Shown here one piece after another: positions 12,801 through 27,000 of a stretch of DNA of 64,000 nucleotides. The notes beneath the pieces were generated by a model. The model was given only the letters and a program-made list of their open reading frames with translations, had not been told where the DNA came from and did no database searches. Position 1 is the first letter of the stretch, and every line of letters begins with the position of its first letter. The stretch is from Inia geoffrensis (taxonomy: Eukaryota; Chordata; Mammalia; Artiodactyla; Iniidae), in NCBI GenBank assembly GCA_036417435.1, contig CM070899.1, positions 157,423,494 through 157,487,493 on the forward strand. Direction: 5' to 3'. A program made the translations under genes and the position numbers.

Positions 12801-15014
12801 GTATTTTAATTCTTAGATACCCTGCTTTTGAAAGACAGAAGGCCTTGAAACTGCTCCTTGGAACCGTGAACGGTTTAACCAACTGCAGTGTCTTAGCATT
12901 GGGTCTGTGCCTCACCTGGACGACCTTCTTCTGAGGGTTTGGAGCTGTCCATTCCTCCAACGCCTGTTACAGGACCTCAGGTCACCTCCTTACTCCTAAC
13001 GTTGCAGCTCCTGCTCAGAAACTCTTTGTGAACCCCCTTAAGGAAAATCCTGCTTAAACCAAAAGTAAAATCCGAAGTCTATAACCTCTGTAGTTTGCTG
13101 ACACTCACCTTGCTGACCTCTGCACTGTTTCCCAATGTTGATAGCTGCTTCACTCAGACCCAGATGCCTTTTTCCTTATTCAGGCCTTTGTTTTTTTGAT
13201 CATGTGTTCTCTCTGTCTTAACCCTCATCTGCCTTCAAGATTTTCCTCTGGTCTCTTCCTGAGGTCTGCACTGCTGACCTACCTCCAGCCCCCATCGTGG
13301 GTAGCTCTTACTGAACATGGTACTTGATTCCGTGCTTTTTTGTATCATGCGTGACCCTGTGAGTACCAGGAGCGGCCTCCGATGTCTTGTGCTCATCTTG
13401 TACAGAGTTTCAGCTTCCCTTAGTAACTGTTAGGCCAATTTAATTCCTGAAGTTCACTGCAGCTCAGGTGACACTTGGACTACCCTGGCTTTAATGTTGG
13501 AAATCCTGCACGCCAGGAATCCCCAGTCCAAGGCTGTCTGGGATGGTCACTCACTGAATGTAAAGCCACAGACTGAGCTATGCATTGGGCCTCTGCACAT
13601 TCCATAGGTTAATTAGTGTACAGTGAGGCTTTGTCTTAAACTATTTTTCAAGCTAAAATTTATGGGAAAAATTATTTTAATTCATCAAACATGTATTGAC
13701 TTTCTAAATGTGTAAGGTATTATGAAAGATAATGTGACATAATTTTTGGTTCTCAGGGAGTTAAAAACTTCCCTAGCTATACCATTTAGAGACTTAATTA
13801 ATTTTAATTATATTTCCTTTCTTATTTATCTTTACAGATGAAAGGGTCTTGAGAAAACAAACTTTGATGATTTGTTGATTCCTTCCTAGGTTATAGTAGA
13901 ACATCTTGGCCCATCATCTTCTAGTTTAGACAGTTTTTTCTCTGTTGCTTTTTGCATACCCTGCACTGAAGCTCGCTTCCTGCTTTTTCTTTCGTGCGGC
14001 TCCTGTCGCTTCCTGCCTGTGGTGTGCTGGCAAGTGCCCGGTGCTGAGGGTCCTCCCACATGGCTGGCAGCGTACCGCCCTCCTGCTGGAAAAGCCCAGG
14101 AGGACAGTCTCTGGGAGCTTTGAAGCTTCAGTTCTAAGTTTCCTCCTCAAGGTCACTAATTTAAAATGTAGCAAGAACCGTCTGGTCGCTCTTCTGTTTC
14201 TGCATCTGTCCCCTCTGGGAAGAGGCACTCTGAATCCCCTGTTTCTCTCCCGCCTGTGAGCTGGTTTCCTGGCCCACAGGACTGCAGTTCGTGCCTGGCA
14301 GTAGCTGAGGACAGTTCCTACCCAGGGTTTCCGCTTTTATTATAAAGTGTGAGCAGAGAGCCGTGCTGTATGATCCATGTATTTTAGAGGGTGGTTCCAT
14401 GTGAACAAAATTTAGTGTCATCAACTAAAACTGAAGCCAGGTTAACTTGGTGCTTATTTTATTACATGCTTATGATAATAAGAAGTCCCAGTTCAGCATC
14501 TCCCCAGAAATGCCCTCCTTTTCTTCTTTCCCTCCATACCACCCTGCTTCTTTCTATCCCACAGGCCCATTTCCACTCTCCACTCAGAAAGCTATGTAAC
14601 AGTTTCCTTCAAAGGCCATAACCCAGTGGGTCCCTATTTTACTGTTGTTTCATATATTTCTTGTCCATCTTCTTTTCTTTAGTAGTTTTATTTTTAAATA
14701 AACTTGGATTTGTAAAAGGGTACAGAGAGTTAACACATACTCTTCACCCAGCTTCCCCTAATGTTAATACCTTATAACCTCAATAAATTTAGCTGAACTA
14801 AGAAACTAACAGTACTATTAACTAAGCTGCAAGTTTTATTGACATTTCCCTAGTTTTTTCACTAATGGCCATTATTTTAGCACCCCTGCCAGGACACCAT
14901 GTCTCCCTAGTCTCCAGCCTGTGACAGTTTCTCCATCTTTACTGATGGATGATGAATTCTTTCATCTTGGCTCCTCTATCCTTTTGAAATGTTCCCTCTC
15001 TCTCTCTCTCTCTC

Positions 15015-15080
<66 letters not shown>

Positions 15081-18000
15081 CCCCACCCCCACCCCCATTC
15101 CCCCCTCTCTTTTTCCCTTCCCTACTTCCTGGCATTCTGGAACTATCAGAAGCTCCAGATTCAATATGTCTTTCCTCTGCCCCAGCCCTGGAGTCAAACA
15201 TTTCTCCAGTGAGTCCTGGAGAATGGTATTTAAATACCAAGATCTGAGTGCTGAATGTGGTTTGTTACTGGAGGCGTTTTCAGGAGACAGAGTAGTAAAT
15301 GAACACGTGCACACTAAGCCATGTATACACACACCTCCCTTTGTTTCTTTACCTCTCCATCTTTGTATATATTAAGATATACCTGAGTTCATACCAATGT
15401 CTCAGACTCTAATCTAGCCCCACAGAGTTCATTCACAGATTTGTGCTTAATTTTGCTTTTTTATGATGGAGAATGGGGAGCAGATCAGTTAGGCCTGGAT
15501 TTCAGCTTCACTTCTGCTGAGTGCTGCAGCTCATTGGTGAGAAAGGAATCTTTTGACCTGACTGTGGCAGACACATTCTGGGGGAAGGTTGTGGGTCCTC
15601 AGTGCTGCTGAGCAGGCCTCCCGAGCTCTGAGGGCACCGTACCATTGCAGGTGGAAAGTGCCTTTCCTCTGACAGGATGTGCCTGAGTACTTCTTCCAAG
15701 GCTTGTTTCACATAATGTTAAGAGTTGTCAGTTAAGTGACCATCTCTAGCACAGAGCTGGGCAAGCTTTTCCTGTGAAGGCCCAGACAGTAAATGTTTGA
15801 GACTTTTCGGGCCGTGAGGTCTCTGGTTGCAAGCACTTAGCTCTGCCTTTGTCCCGTGGAAGCAGTCATAGACGGTACACAAATGAATAAGCATGGATAG
15901 GTTTCAGTAAAGCTTTATTTACAAAAACCAGGGGGCTGCATCTGGGTTGGCCAAGCCCTGGACCCATTAAATGCCTTCTCCTCCTTTCATCTTTGTCGCA
16001 TCCTCGCTGCCTTTGTGGACTGGATATGTTACATTTGTGCCCTTGGGAAGAGAGTCGGGTTGGTGGAGAAGTGCTGCCCGAGCACGTGCATCATAAACAC
16101 GGTTGGCTGACGGCACTAGTGTGGCCGCATGTCCTGTCCCACAAGTCCGCCATCTCTTCCTTCCCACTGGTAGATTTTGCAGCTCTCTGTGTATGTGGTA
16201 GGTGAGCAGGGGTGGCTCTGGGACAGTTTTCTGACTTCATGTGCATTTACCCACCAGCACTTAACTCTTGACCCTCTCGGCGCGTGGCCGTGTTACATCA
16301 CTAGTTTCTGTCTGTCTGGAACCACTCCTGCTCCATTGGTGGTGCTGGTCTGGTGAACCTGGAGCAGTGAAGTGGCTCATTCACTCGGGTGTTCAGCACT
16401 CATTGACCAGGCCCCTGCCCCATGCTGAGCCTTTGCCTTGCAACTAAAATGTCAGCATCAGAGAAAAACCAGTCCGTCTTCTGCCCTCATGGGGCACGTG
16501 ATGCTGAGGGTGAGACAGGCAGTGATTTTGAAGTATGTAGAGTATGCATAATTGCAGCTATGGTCATTGCTGGGAATTACAGGTAAATGATGCTGTGATT
16601 GAGGGAGTTAATCTAGGCATGGAGAGTTTTTAAGGCATTCCTGAGAAAGCAATTGGGCTGAGGCAGAAGGAAAGCATATTCCAGGAAATGGGCATAGCAT
16701 GTGCGAAGACCCTATGGATCTTTACAGTCCGGCCCCTGAGAGGGACTAAAAGGCCAGTGTGGCTGGAGAGGGAGAATGAAGGCGGGGCTCAGGGTGCGGG
16801 GGGTGGGGTGGGGTGGGGATGGGGGTGGGGGGGGGAAGAGGGCGGGAGGCCACGTGGAGGAGGCTTGTCTGCGGAAGAGACAATTACTCCATTGGTCTGA
16901 GCCGAGAATTTGATGTGGGCGCGTCTGAATTTAATCCTCAAGTAAATGTTAAAGTTCTGTTCTTAAAACTCGTCTTGTGCATTTAAGCACTTTGAATAAA
17001 AGTTGTTTTTGCAGTTCAAATTTATTATAACATTTTATTTAAGAGAGAGGATTATTTCGAGACTCTAGTTGCTCTCTGTGAATTGGTGGGTGTTTGGGGC
17101 TTGTCAGCAATGGTTCTGTCCATCACTGTTAGAGGTGTTTGTACTGACAGAAATAGGCAAAGTAGCACAGTACCCTAACTCTTCTACCATGGACCCTAGA
17201 GAATGATCACTTTAAAATGTCCCTGGGTCTGGTTGCATTTTAGAACTTGAAATTAAGGATTAATGATGACCAAGCTTTAAATCAATTGCAGAAAATTATT
17301 CTCTTCAAAGAACATTAAAACTTTTGTTTTAGTTTCTTATATTTATTTATTTAGTCTTCCCTTTTAACTCTAAAACTATATTTTAAAGTTTTATTGCCAA
17401 CTAAGTTATAATGTGAGTGCAGAGGGAAATTTAATTTATCTTTATGGAATGTATTTTAAAATGAATAGATTGCATTATTAATTTTGAGGTTAATACTGCA
17501 CTGTTTGTCATACTCAACTGTCTTAGGAAGGAATCGAAGATATCGGTTTGGGAGATCAAGTCACATGTTAATAAAGTACAAATATCCCATCAAGTAATAC
17601 TCTGAAGGAGACAGTGCAGCTTATTTCTTCTCCAGGGCGCCTTTCGGTAAATAAATAATGAGAGACAGCATGGCATAGTAAAGAATGCAGACTTCAGCTC
17701 AGCCCTTCTGGTTGAACCATCTCAGACCCTTAAGCTCTTTGTGCCTCAGTTTCTGTATCTTACAAATGGAGCACGATACCCCATTGTGACTGTTACCGGT
17801 GTGAGGTCCTGGTTCAGTGTTTCTTCTTATCATCATCATGAAATCTTCCTTCTAGGTCACACAGCGACTGTTGACATTTTTGGTGTGGTTGTAGCTCACA
17901 CAATGATATGTTTCTTTTTGTAAAGGAGAAATTGTCGTAAATGAAGTCAATTTTGTGAGAAAATGCATCGCATCGGACACAAGTCAATACGATTTGTGGG

Positions 18001-21000
18001 GAAAACTGATATGCAGTAACTTCAAAATTTCCTTTATTACGGATAATCCAATGCCATTACAGGTGTGTTTGATTTGTATGCTGTTTAATCGTATCAGGGC
18101 TTTTGACTCTAGGCAGTATGTATTATCAATATTATATAAAGCACAGATACGTGAAAATTATAATAAAATTATTAATAAGTGATTAATATAAGGTTGGGAA
18201 TGTATTATATTAAAATTCAAAATAAAGTTTAAGGCGAATGTTGAGACTTGAGGAGTATAATTAGTGAGATGGTTTTAAGTCACATTGCTGTGTTTATCCT
18301 CTGTGATCTTTGCTTATATATCCTTTTCAATAAAGGAGTTATTATTTCCTTCTAAATATTTTAACCTATCTATAAAAACAAAGGTATCCTTTTTTACTAC
18401 TCATAAAGAGAAAAAATTATGTAGCAAATAATTTCATAGATGCTGCACGTTTTACATATTTTATAGTATCTCTAGTATTTTTCCAAAAAAGTCAAATTCT
18501 CATTTCAAATTTCTAGTAGTTAGAATGAAGAAAAATATTGATAAAGTTTTTCTTTGATAACCTTCTTCCTATTTTATATTCTTACTGGAAAACAACAGTT
18601 CCATATAATTTGAGTTTTCAAAAAGTCGGTCATGGGCTTCCCTGGTGGCGCAGTGGTTGAGAGTCCGCCTGCCGATGCAAGGGACACGGGTTCGTGCCCC
18701 GGTCCGGGAAGATCCCACATGCCGCGGAGCAGCTGGGCCCGTGAGCCATGGCCGCTGAGCCTGGGCGCCCGGAGCCTGTGCTCTGCAACAGGAGAGGCCA
18801 CAACAGTGAGAGGCCCGCGTACAGCAAAAAAAAAAAAAAAAGTCAGTCATTCGTTTGCCTAACTTAAAAATCCTGGACTTTTCCTCAACAACGATTTTCT
18901 GTTTTGATTTGTAAAGTGTTATATATACACTTTTACTCCCTAGACCTTTATTTGTAATAGTAATATTTGGATGTTAACTCTAAACTTTTGACTGAAGCAC
19001 GTAACTGTGGATAAGTGTATTTCAATCTGTTGCAATCTGTAGGTATATTTAGACTAAATTTAAGGCATTTACAGATACCCAGTATGTAGAGACACTAGCT
19101 TATTTGGCTGTAAACTTGGGTTTTTACTTTTATTTTTGGCTTTATTTTGATCTTTGGCCCCAGATTTCACTATAAATGAGACCCATGTACCTGGAATAGC
19201 TTAAATCCAATACCACTAATAGGAAAAATAAGCCAGTGTCCTACCAACAGAAGGTTAATAGCATCAACAATGTCCTTAGTCTGAAAGTGTGTATAAAAAA
19301 TGGGTTTAAAAAATAAGCTGCAGTTTGACTAAAGATTTTTATTTTGAGTAGACTTTCTGCTGTAAAAAGTTATTTTCTGCTCTAAAATCTCCATTGTGAA
19401 ACTCAAGCCATGATTTTACCCATTAAAATCTGATGACTTTGGAGCCCCTTTTTTTAAATTATTTTAGTGACAGTTTAGCCAGAACTAGATATGCAAGTGT
19501 TTGCCTGTGAAGTGATTGACAGTATAATATTACATATCCTGTATGTTATAATGACATTGTTGTATATAACTTGACCTAATTTTATTGTTCAAGGTGTGGG
19601 GAGAAAGGTGGAGAGAATGTGAACACAGTATGTGTTTCTCTCTTCCTCCCCTTACTTTCCTACTGAAGTGTGTTCTGTGATAACTACAGCCTTAGAATTG
19701 TCATAGCTGCACAGGCAAAAGCTTTTGTTCTTTTAGAGATGGTCGTCGCAATTTCTCATCACACCTAAAAGTAAGGCTCATATTACCATCGTGAAGTTAT
19801 TGGGAAAATAATTAACATGAATGTATTTTTTTATTTCAGAAATTCCATTATAGAAACCTTCTTCTTGGTGAACATGATGTCCCTTTAACATGTATTGAGC
19901 AAATAGTCACAGGTATGTATTATTCTTCACTCAGCCCCTAAAAGCTGGTTCTACTCGGGAATTCTTGCTTGAAGAGTTACACCTCTCAAATACTTGGGCT
20001 GGAGTTTTATTTCTGTAGGTTTTTTGCTTTTTCCCTTTTTTTTTTTTTTTTTTTTTGAGTCCCAGGAAAATTAATGGAAAAGAAATCAGTAAATTATTTT
20101 TAAATGGAGATATAAAATATATGGCTTTTAAAAAACATTTATTTATTTATTTATTTATGGCTGCATTGGGTCTTCGTTGCTGCATGCAGGCTTTCTCTAG
20201 TTGCAGTGAGCGGGGGCTAGCTACTCTTTGTTGCAGTGTGCAGGCTTTGCATTGCAGTGCCTTCTCTTGTTGCGGAGAATGGGCTCTAGGTGCACGGGCT
20301 TCAGTAGTTGTGGCACGCAGGCTAAGTTGCTCTGTGACACGTGGGATCTTCCCGGACCAAGGATTGAACCTGTGTCATCTGCATTGGCAGGCGGATTCTT
20401 AACCACTGCACCACCAGGGAAGTCCCAAAATATATGGCTTTTTATATTTTCTAGTATTTGTCCTCTTTTTAAGTAAAATTTTAATCATTAAATACAGATG
20501 GTGGTGGTTTTGTGCAAAGAAATATCTTTAATATCATCAAAAGCAAAGTTAAAACTGATCCCCCAAAGTTCTAGGAATTATACACAAATATGAAAGATTC
20601 TAGAGAAGCAGTACTAAGTGGTGGGTGACCTTCTGATTGTTTTCAGTAAGAATTTGTTAAAGTGTACTAAAGAGTGAATATCAAGAAAGAAATTTTTTTA
20701 TTTTTTTATTTTTTAGTAAATGACCACAAAAGGAAGCAGAAAGTCCTGGGCCCAAACCAGAAGCTGAAATTTAATCCAACAGAGTTAATTATTTACTGTA
20801 AAGATTTCAGAATTGTGAGATTTCGCTTTGATGAATCAGGTCCTGAAAGTGCCAAAAAGGTAATCCTGTTAAGTTTTATCATGGGTTTTGCACTATGTTT
20901 ACCAGTTGCAGTTCTGTATGGAAGTTCTCATTTCTCAATTGCTCAGTTTTTTGTTTTATGTTTTTTTTAGGGGAAGTTATTTGATATCTCCTTATGTAAA

Positions 21001-24000
21001 GTCAAAGCCAGGAACGTTAATAGAACTGTTTCCTTGGACTAGTTTATGGCTGCTTTAAAGTATTCTATGTAATTTTTTAATCAGCTCCTAAAATATGAAA
21101 AGCTGTCATGCATATCTTTTACATTAAGACCATTACCAGCCATTTTTTTTCTTGGTTAAAAAGATTGAAAAGATGGTGATGTATTGTAATTGAGGTTTGT
21201 AAGACTTTTAATTCAGTACCTCAGAGCTTTATCAATAAACTAAAAGCTAGACTTAGGTTACATAAGGGTTAGGTAAATCTGTAGTTATAGGAGGGGTCTA
21301 ATAGATATTAGTGCTTTAGAGAAATTTTAATGAATTAATTTGATATTCCACACAGGCGGCTAAAAGCTAGGGGCTTTTTAATTGGGTTGTTTTTCCCCTG
21401 CCTTCCGGGAAATGTTTACTGCAAACTCGTGGAGTAAGATCTTCAATCAAAGATTCTTTGATTCCAGATTTTGGGTTTAGCAGAGGAGTGAAGCTGGTGG
21501 TCCTAAAGCCCCCTGGGCCAGTCTGTGGTTCAGCAAATGCAGAGAATAGTAACAGAATCTCCAGGAGAAGCCTGCTTTCATGTATCGGGACTAGAGGAAC
21601 GATGAGGGAGCTTGTGCCACCAAAAAGGGGCGCATTTATTTTCCATGGTCAATAGACTTACTGCAGTAAATTTTCTGTTGATATCAAAATGTGGCTGTCA
21701 GAAAGATCTTAAGGCAGCTAGCTGTCTTCTTATGGTTTGGTGAGGAGGTGATAGATTTATTTTTAAAACCATAGTCAACAGTTTCTTTATAGGAGGGCAA
21801 ACACGAAATGAATGTCTGAAAATGTCTGACCATTGCAGCTAGGTTATGTAGCAGAATGGTGGTGGCATCTATGGCTAAACATTTTCAGGTAGAGTGTGTA
21901 TAACTACTTCTTCATGCTGCAGGATGGGAAATTCAGCTAGATAACTTTTAAGGCTACTTTTAGCCATTCAATTCTGCAGCTCGTGATTTTGGCATTTTAC
22001 TAACTTGAGATGCCTATTCTTATGTAGAAAGACTTTAGAATTAATTAGGTAGTAGACTGCGTATAAAATAGTTTAGCCGAGTTACTTTCTTGAACTCAGA
22101 TATAGTTGTAATTTCATCAGAGCATCAGGAATCTGCTTGTGAAAACGTTACCTTCAGGATGTGTATCGTTTCAAGAATAGGGACACCATGGAACTTAGGG
22201 GATGGGGTTAGGACATGGTATTTTTAAAATAAGAAATTGATACAGTGGCCCAATATTCTTTTAGAAAGTTGATATCTCTCCCATTTTCTCCTCTATTTTT
22301 CAGATGACAGTATTTCAATCATTGCAAAGCATAATTATCTGGCTCGTTCTTGCACCATCTAGAGTACTTGTTGGTCATGTTTGATGTGTGAGGCAGTGCG
22401 CTAAGTTTAGTTGAGGAGATAAAGCATGAACAAATGAAAACAACAGTACAAAGTAGCAGCATAAAAGATGTTCCCACATAAATGATTAGCTTCCAAATGA
22501 ATGAAACAGATAAAAAGTGCTGTGGAAATTCAGAATATCCCTTCCCTGTTGTTGCTGCTGGTAAGTGCTCTAGGGGGCCTCATTGAACCGTCTACTCAAA
22601 ACAGGCTAGGCTGGTCCAATTTTTTATGCCCTTTCCCAAGACCAGGTTTCTGGCAAAAATTCTTTCCCCACTGTTGTAAAATATCAAAAGCAGTTACCTC
22701 AGACCCAAAAGAAATACTCTCTTTGTCTTTGTACAGTCATAAGGGGGGAAATACAGAAAAAAAACATTGGCATTAAGAATATAAATGGAGAAATTTTTCC
22801 CTGATTTACATGTTTTCAAACACAAAGGGTTAAGTCATGTATGGCTGCCAAAGCTTAATGGCTTCATGAGTTAAAAACAAAAATTCTAGCACACCGTGTT
22901 ATTTCAAGTGAAAGTTTTCATCTAAAATTAGGTAACAATTGGGGAATTACAGCTTGATTCTACCTCCTGAAAACTTTGAATGCTAAATTTTCTCTGGAAA
23001 TGCTTTTGATTTTTGTGAATTGTTTTAAAATGACCAGATGCGTGTTCAGAGTTCTGTGGTGGGTAAACCATTGATTATTTTTGGAAATAGTGAAAGCAGT
23101 TATATTCCTATTTGAATTAATGAAATCTCGGAATGCTAAATTGGTTCACATTTTGTTAAATATTGCTCTAAAGCCTTCTGGTAATCTAGCTGGTATTTCC
23201 TGAGTAGTAGTATGACAAAATTAGATGACATTCATCCTCATTATTCTTGGATTGTAAATAAGGATTTTTGGGAAAGGTCTATGTAAAGAAAAAAGGAATT
23301 TGGATATCGAGAATTGGACATCTGGCCTCAAAGCAACTTTGAGCCACCATTTCCTTTTGAAGAACCTTTGCTGAGGGGCAAAAGATTGTTTTTAATGATT
23401 TATCACTTACATAAAAAAATATATATATATATATATATAAAAGATGGTAAGTGAAATATATGCCATTTGTCTCCACTTTATTCTCAAATTAGTTGGCTCT
23501 GATGAACCACTTGTTCAGGCATAGTTTCTAGAAATAAAAATTCAACTCATCTATTTAAAGAACAAGTTGGCCTTTCCTGAATTGCCATTTTTGCCTTTAA
23601 TCTGAGACTTACTCTTCGGTGGCTTTCAGACCACAGAAATACAGGAAACCAGTTTTGTTTGCCCACGTGCCAGCACTGGCTGTGTGTTAATCTTCTCCAG
23701 TGCTGTGCCCCCAGCTGGTCTGGGAGGAGAAACCACCAACCGTGGGTACTTCTGGCTTCTGTCCAGACAAGAATATCAGTCTTGGTCCAAAAATCACCTC
23801 AAAAGTAGTTTACTTTTTTTTCCTCCAGTTAAATATTTACCATAATTTAATGTCTTTAATAAAGATTTTCTCTGATAGCCAGGCCAAATGAACTATTTCA
23901 GAGGCAGTTTTTAAAGATGTAGAGAGAGTTTTTCTAAAGTATTTTAACACTTAGGGAGTACGTTGTAAAATTAGAATAATTTTACATGAAAATGAGACCT

Positions 24001-27000
24001 ACTTTTTAAAGTCAGACTCTTAGAGATGGAATCTAGGAATGTGGGTGTAGGCTTTTTAAATAGTGTGTACAAAAAAGCTCAAGGAAGAGGACTCCTGGCT
24101 TTCTTGATCTTCTCAGAGTCCTGCAGTGACAACAGGAATGTAACCCAGATGACACAAGTTGTGTGTACCTTTGTCAGGGTTCCTAGAGGTACCCCATATT
24201 GAGGTTACCTGAGCTAAGTCCTACACACTTGTGGTTACACTGCTAAACAACAGCTATAGTTCAGGCTGTGTCCCCTTCCCCCCTGAAATCAACTATTGTG
24301 CAAGTGATTAAACTGAGTTGGTTTCACATTATTACAGTATTTATAGTCTTCTTTAAATGTGGATGCGATTAAATAAACTCATTTGTTTCCTAACCTTTAT
24401 AAATGTAAGGTTGTACTATTTTAAGGGCTTTTTAGAAATGGGCTATGTTGGGTTTTGCCTAGCAGATAGGCTTTGTGGCCATAAAGAACATATTCCATCA
24501 TCAGTGATGTTTGGATTTCTTTTGTGTAAACAAGGCCCATCACTGCTTTCTGAATGTCTCAGAGAAAGTGCTATCTAGTATTATTGAATTGGAGCATTTT
24601 CCTGACTATATTAGTAACTTATTTTGTGAACTGATATTTTTAGTTCTGATATTAGCTTAAGCACAAAGCCCCTCCAGAAAGCTACTGATGAGATGGCAGA
24701 AATGCAGGGGTCTTCAGGGCTTCCTCAGATCTGTGCAGAGAGACCTCTCCTGGTCTCCTTCTCTAAATTATTAACCTGCTCTCCTCTTCTCTCACTGTAA
24801 CACTGTACATCCTCTTCCCTGCTGGATTTATTTTCCCCTTTGGCACTTATCATTGTCTAATTTGCTGTAGTCTTTCCTGTTTCTCTGGTTTAGTGTCTGT
24901 CTTCCCCGCTAGAATGTAAGCTTAATGAGAACAGGGTTTGTGTCTGTTTGTTCACTCCTGCATCCGTAGGACTTAGGACATGGTGGCAGCTCTGTAAATA
25001 CCTGTTGAAGGAAGGAGACGTGGTGCCTGCCCTTGAGTAATTGAACTTTGTGGTAGAAGTAAAACAAAGAACCCTATGTCCTCCTTTTTATCCACTCTCA
25101 TGACTATTGGGTGAAGACCTGGAAAGTACCGCTCCATAAGCACAGTTAACTGAAGAGATGCTTTCTATTGGAACTATTGTTATTCAGAGAGAACGGGAGG
25201 GTTTCCACAGTCAATACTGTGCCATTGGCTCAGTCTGGGAAGGCTGGTGAGGACAGAGACAGCGTGGTTGGCTAAGCAGCGGGGAAGGGTTTCTCGAGCA
25301 GAGTGTGGCTGAGGGGATGGCTAGGACTGAGTCAGACATAATATGTGCTTCTAGACCAGGGACGGCTGAGGGGTGGTGGGGAGGGCACGGGATGGCTGGT
25401 AGAGGAGAGCTGGTTTGGTGAAGAATCTAGAATAAGAAGGTTTAATTTAGTATGCAGGTATCTGGGAACCACAGCAGATTATCCAGAGAACAAAGTTGTT
25501 GGTCAAAATTTGATCTTTGGAAGAGAACCCTTGAGTGTTGTTGATTTTTTTTTTTTTTTTTTTTTTTTAAGAATGTAGGGAAACCCACAAAGATGCCGTA
25601 AGGCGAGTGTGGCTTAAGGTTGTGACTATGATGGTGTAGAAAAATGGGACAAAAATGAAAAAGAATCTTGAGGAAAGTGCAACAAAGCTTATAAACTAAA
25701 TATGGTGCCCAGAGGAACAGGAAGTGATGAGGACTTTTTCAAGGTGTAGATTTCAGTAGTTTGCTGCTGGAAGAAGTGCTTTAAAGACTTGAGCAGGTAG
25801 GGGATGGGAATGTAAGTCACTGTCTCCTAAATTTCCTCGGTGGGACTCTCATAGGAAGCTCTGCCATAGGCATTAAGAAAAGCAGGGTATTACATAAGTT
25901 TCAAGGAGCTTTCTTTGTTGTTGTTTTTAGTCAAAACTAACACTAATGATAACTCTGTTCTCTTAGATGTATGTTTTAATTTAGTAAGACAGGAAACATT
26001 CTATAGAAGACTCTTAAAATATATTTTAAACAAGCAACTGACACATACTTAACAGTCACTAGAATTTGCATCAACCCACCCCAGACACCGCTAATTTGAC
26101 ATGGACTAACAATTAACTAAACTTCTTGCTTGCTCACTGTTAAAAGTATATCATTCTGGCTTAATGCTTTTTCTTCTAAATGATGCTTAATCTTTTGAAG
26201 TAAGAACATTTATTATTCTCTCCTTGCATATGTCTTCACTTTCTTCTGTCTTCTTTGCTCATTTAAGAATGTTTTCTCCCATGGTCTAGTCCAGAGCTTT
26301 ATGGGCACAGAGCACTATCTTTCATTCTTTCCAACAGCAGTAGAGGGTAATCGCAGCCATGTTTCCACACGTGGCCTCCTCCCAAGGCCAGGTGTATGCT
26401 AAGGTTATTCATCCTCACCGCAGCCTAGGTATTATCTTCATTGTACAGGTGCGCAGATCAAGGCTCCAAGAGATGAGTTGACTTCACACAGGTTGCATGG
26501 CAGGTGCTTGCTTGGTAGAGCTGGGATTCAAGCCCTGATCTGTTGGATTCCAAAGACCACACTTTTTCCACCATAGGCATAGTCTCAAACCATTTGATTT
26601 AAACACAGTTTTTTTGATGTACCTCTTTGAGCCGCCCATGTACCTCTGGATTTCTTACTAATTTTTATTTTTTGTAAGAAAAAATTGTAGCTTTTCTATT
26701 AAGTTTAGATTTTTAATGCATGAGGTAAGAACATTAAAAGTTCATACCTGGGCTTCCCTGGTGGCGCAGTGGTTGAGAGTCCGCCTGCCGATGCAGGGGA
26801 CACGGGTTCGTGCCCCGGTCTGGGAAGATCCCATATGCCGCTGAGCGGCTGGGTCCATGAGCCATGGCCGCTGAGCCTGCGCATCCAGAGCCTGTGCTCC
26901 ACAACGGGAGAGGCCACAACGGTGAGAGGCCCGTGTACCACAAAAAAAAAAAAAAAAAAAAAGTTCATACCTAACAGTAAGCCTTCCAAATTGACGGTAT

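Larger units (their letters stand above)
7452..17925 (+). other. MTMR10: MTMR10 intron 2 (10.5 kb)
   Basis: The longest intron. It holds MER20-like, MIR, L2, CHR SINE, L1 3' end and hAT fragments, a (CT)n tract and a G-rich tract, all listed separately. 8220-10960 has no recognised feature apart from a C-rich run at 9417-9432. Confidence 0.85.

Noticed and set aside
14921..15375. Long frames rich in Ser/Leu or Arg/Glu on both strands
   Set aside because: They are translations of the (CT)n tract, with no start context, splice logic or homology.
18634..18710. Possible tRNA gene from A- and B-box motifs
   Set aside because: The sequence is the tRNA-derived head of a SINE with no cloverleaf acceptor stem and an A tail behind it.
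18569..18862. Frames of 60-90 codons reading '[20 protein letters not shown]' and similar, recurring at 26700, 33900 and 47700
   Set aside because: The same peptide appears at every CHR SINE, so it is a SINE translation and not a gene family.
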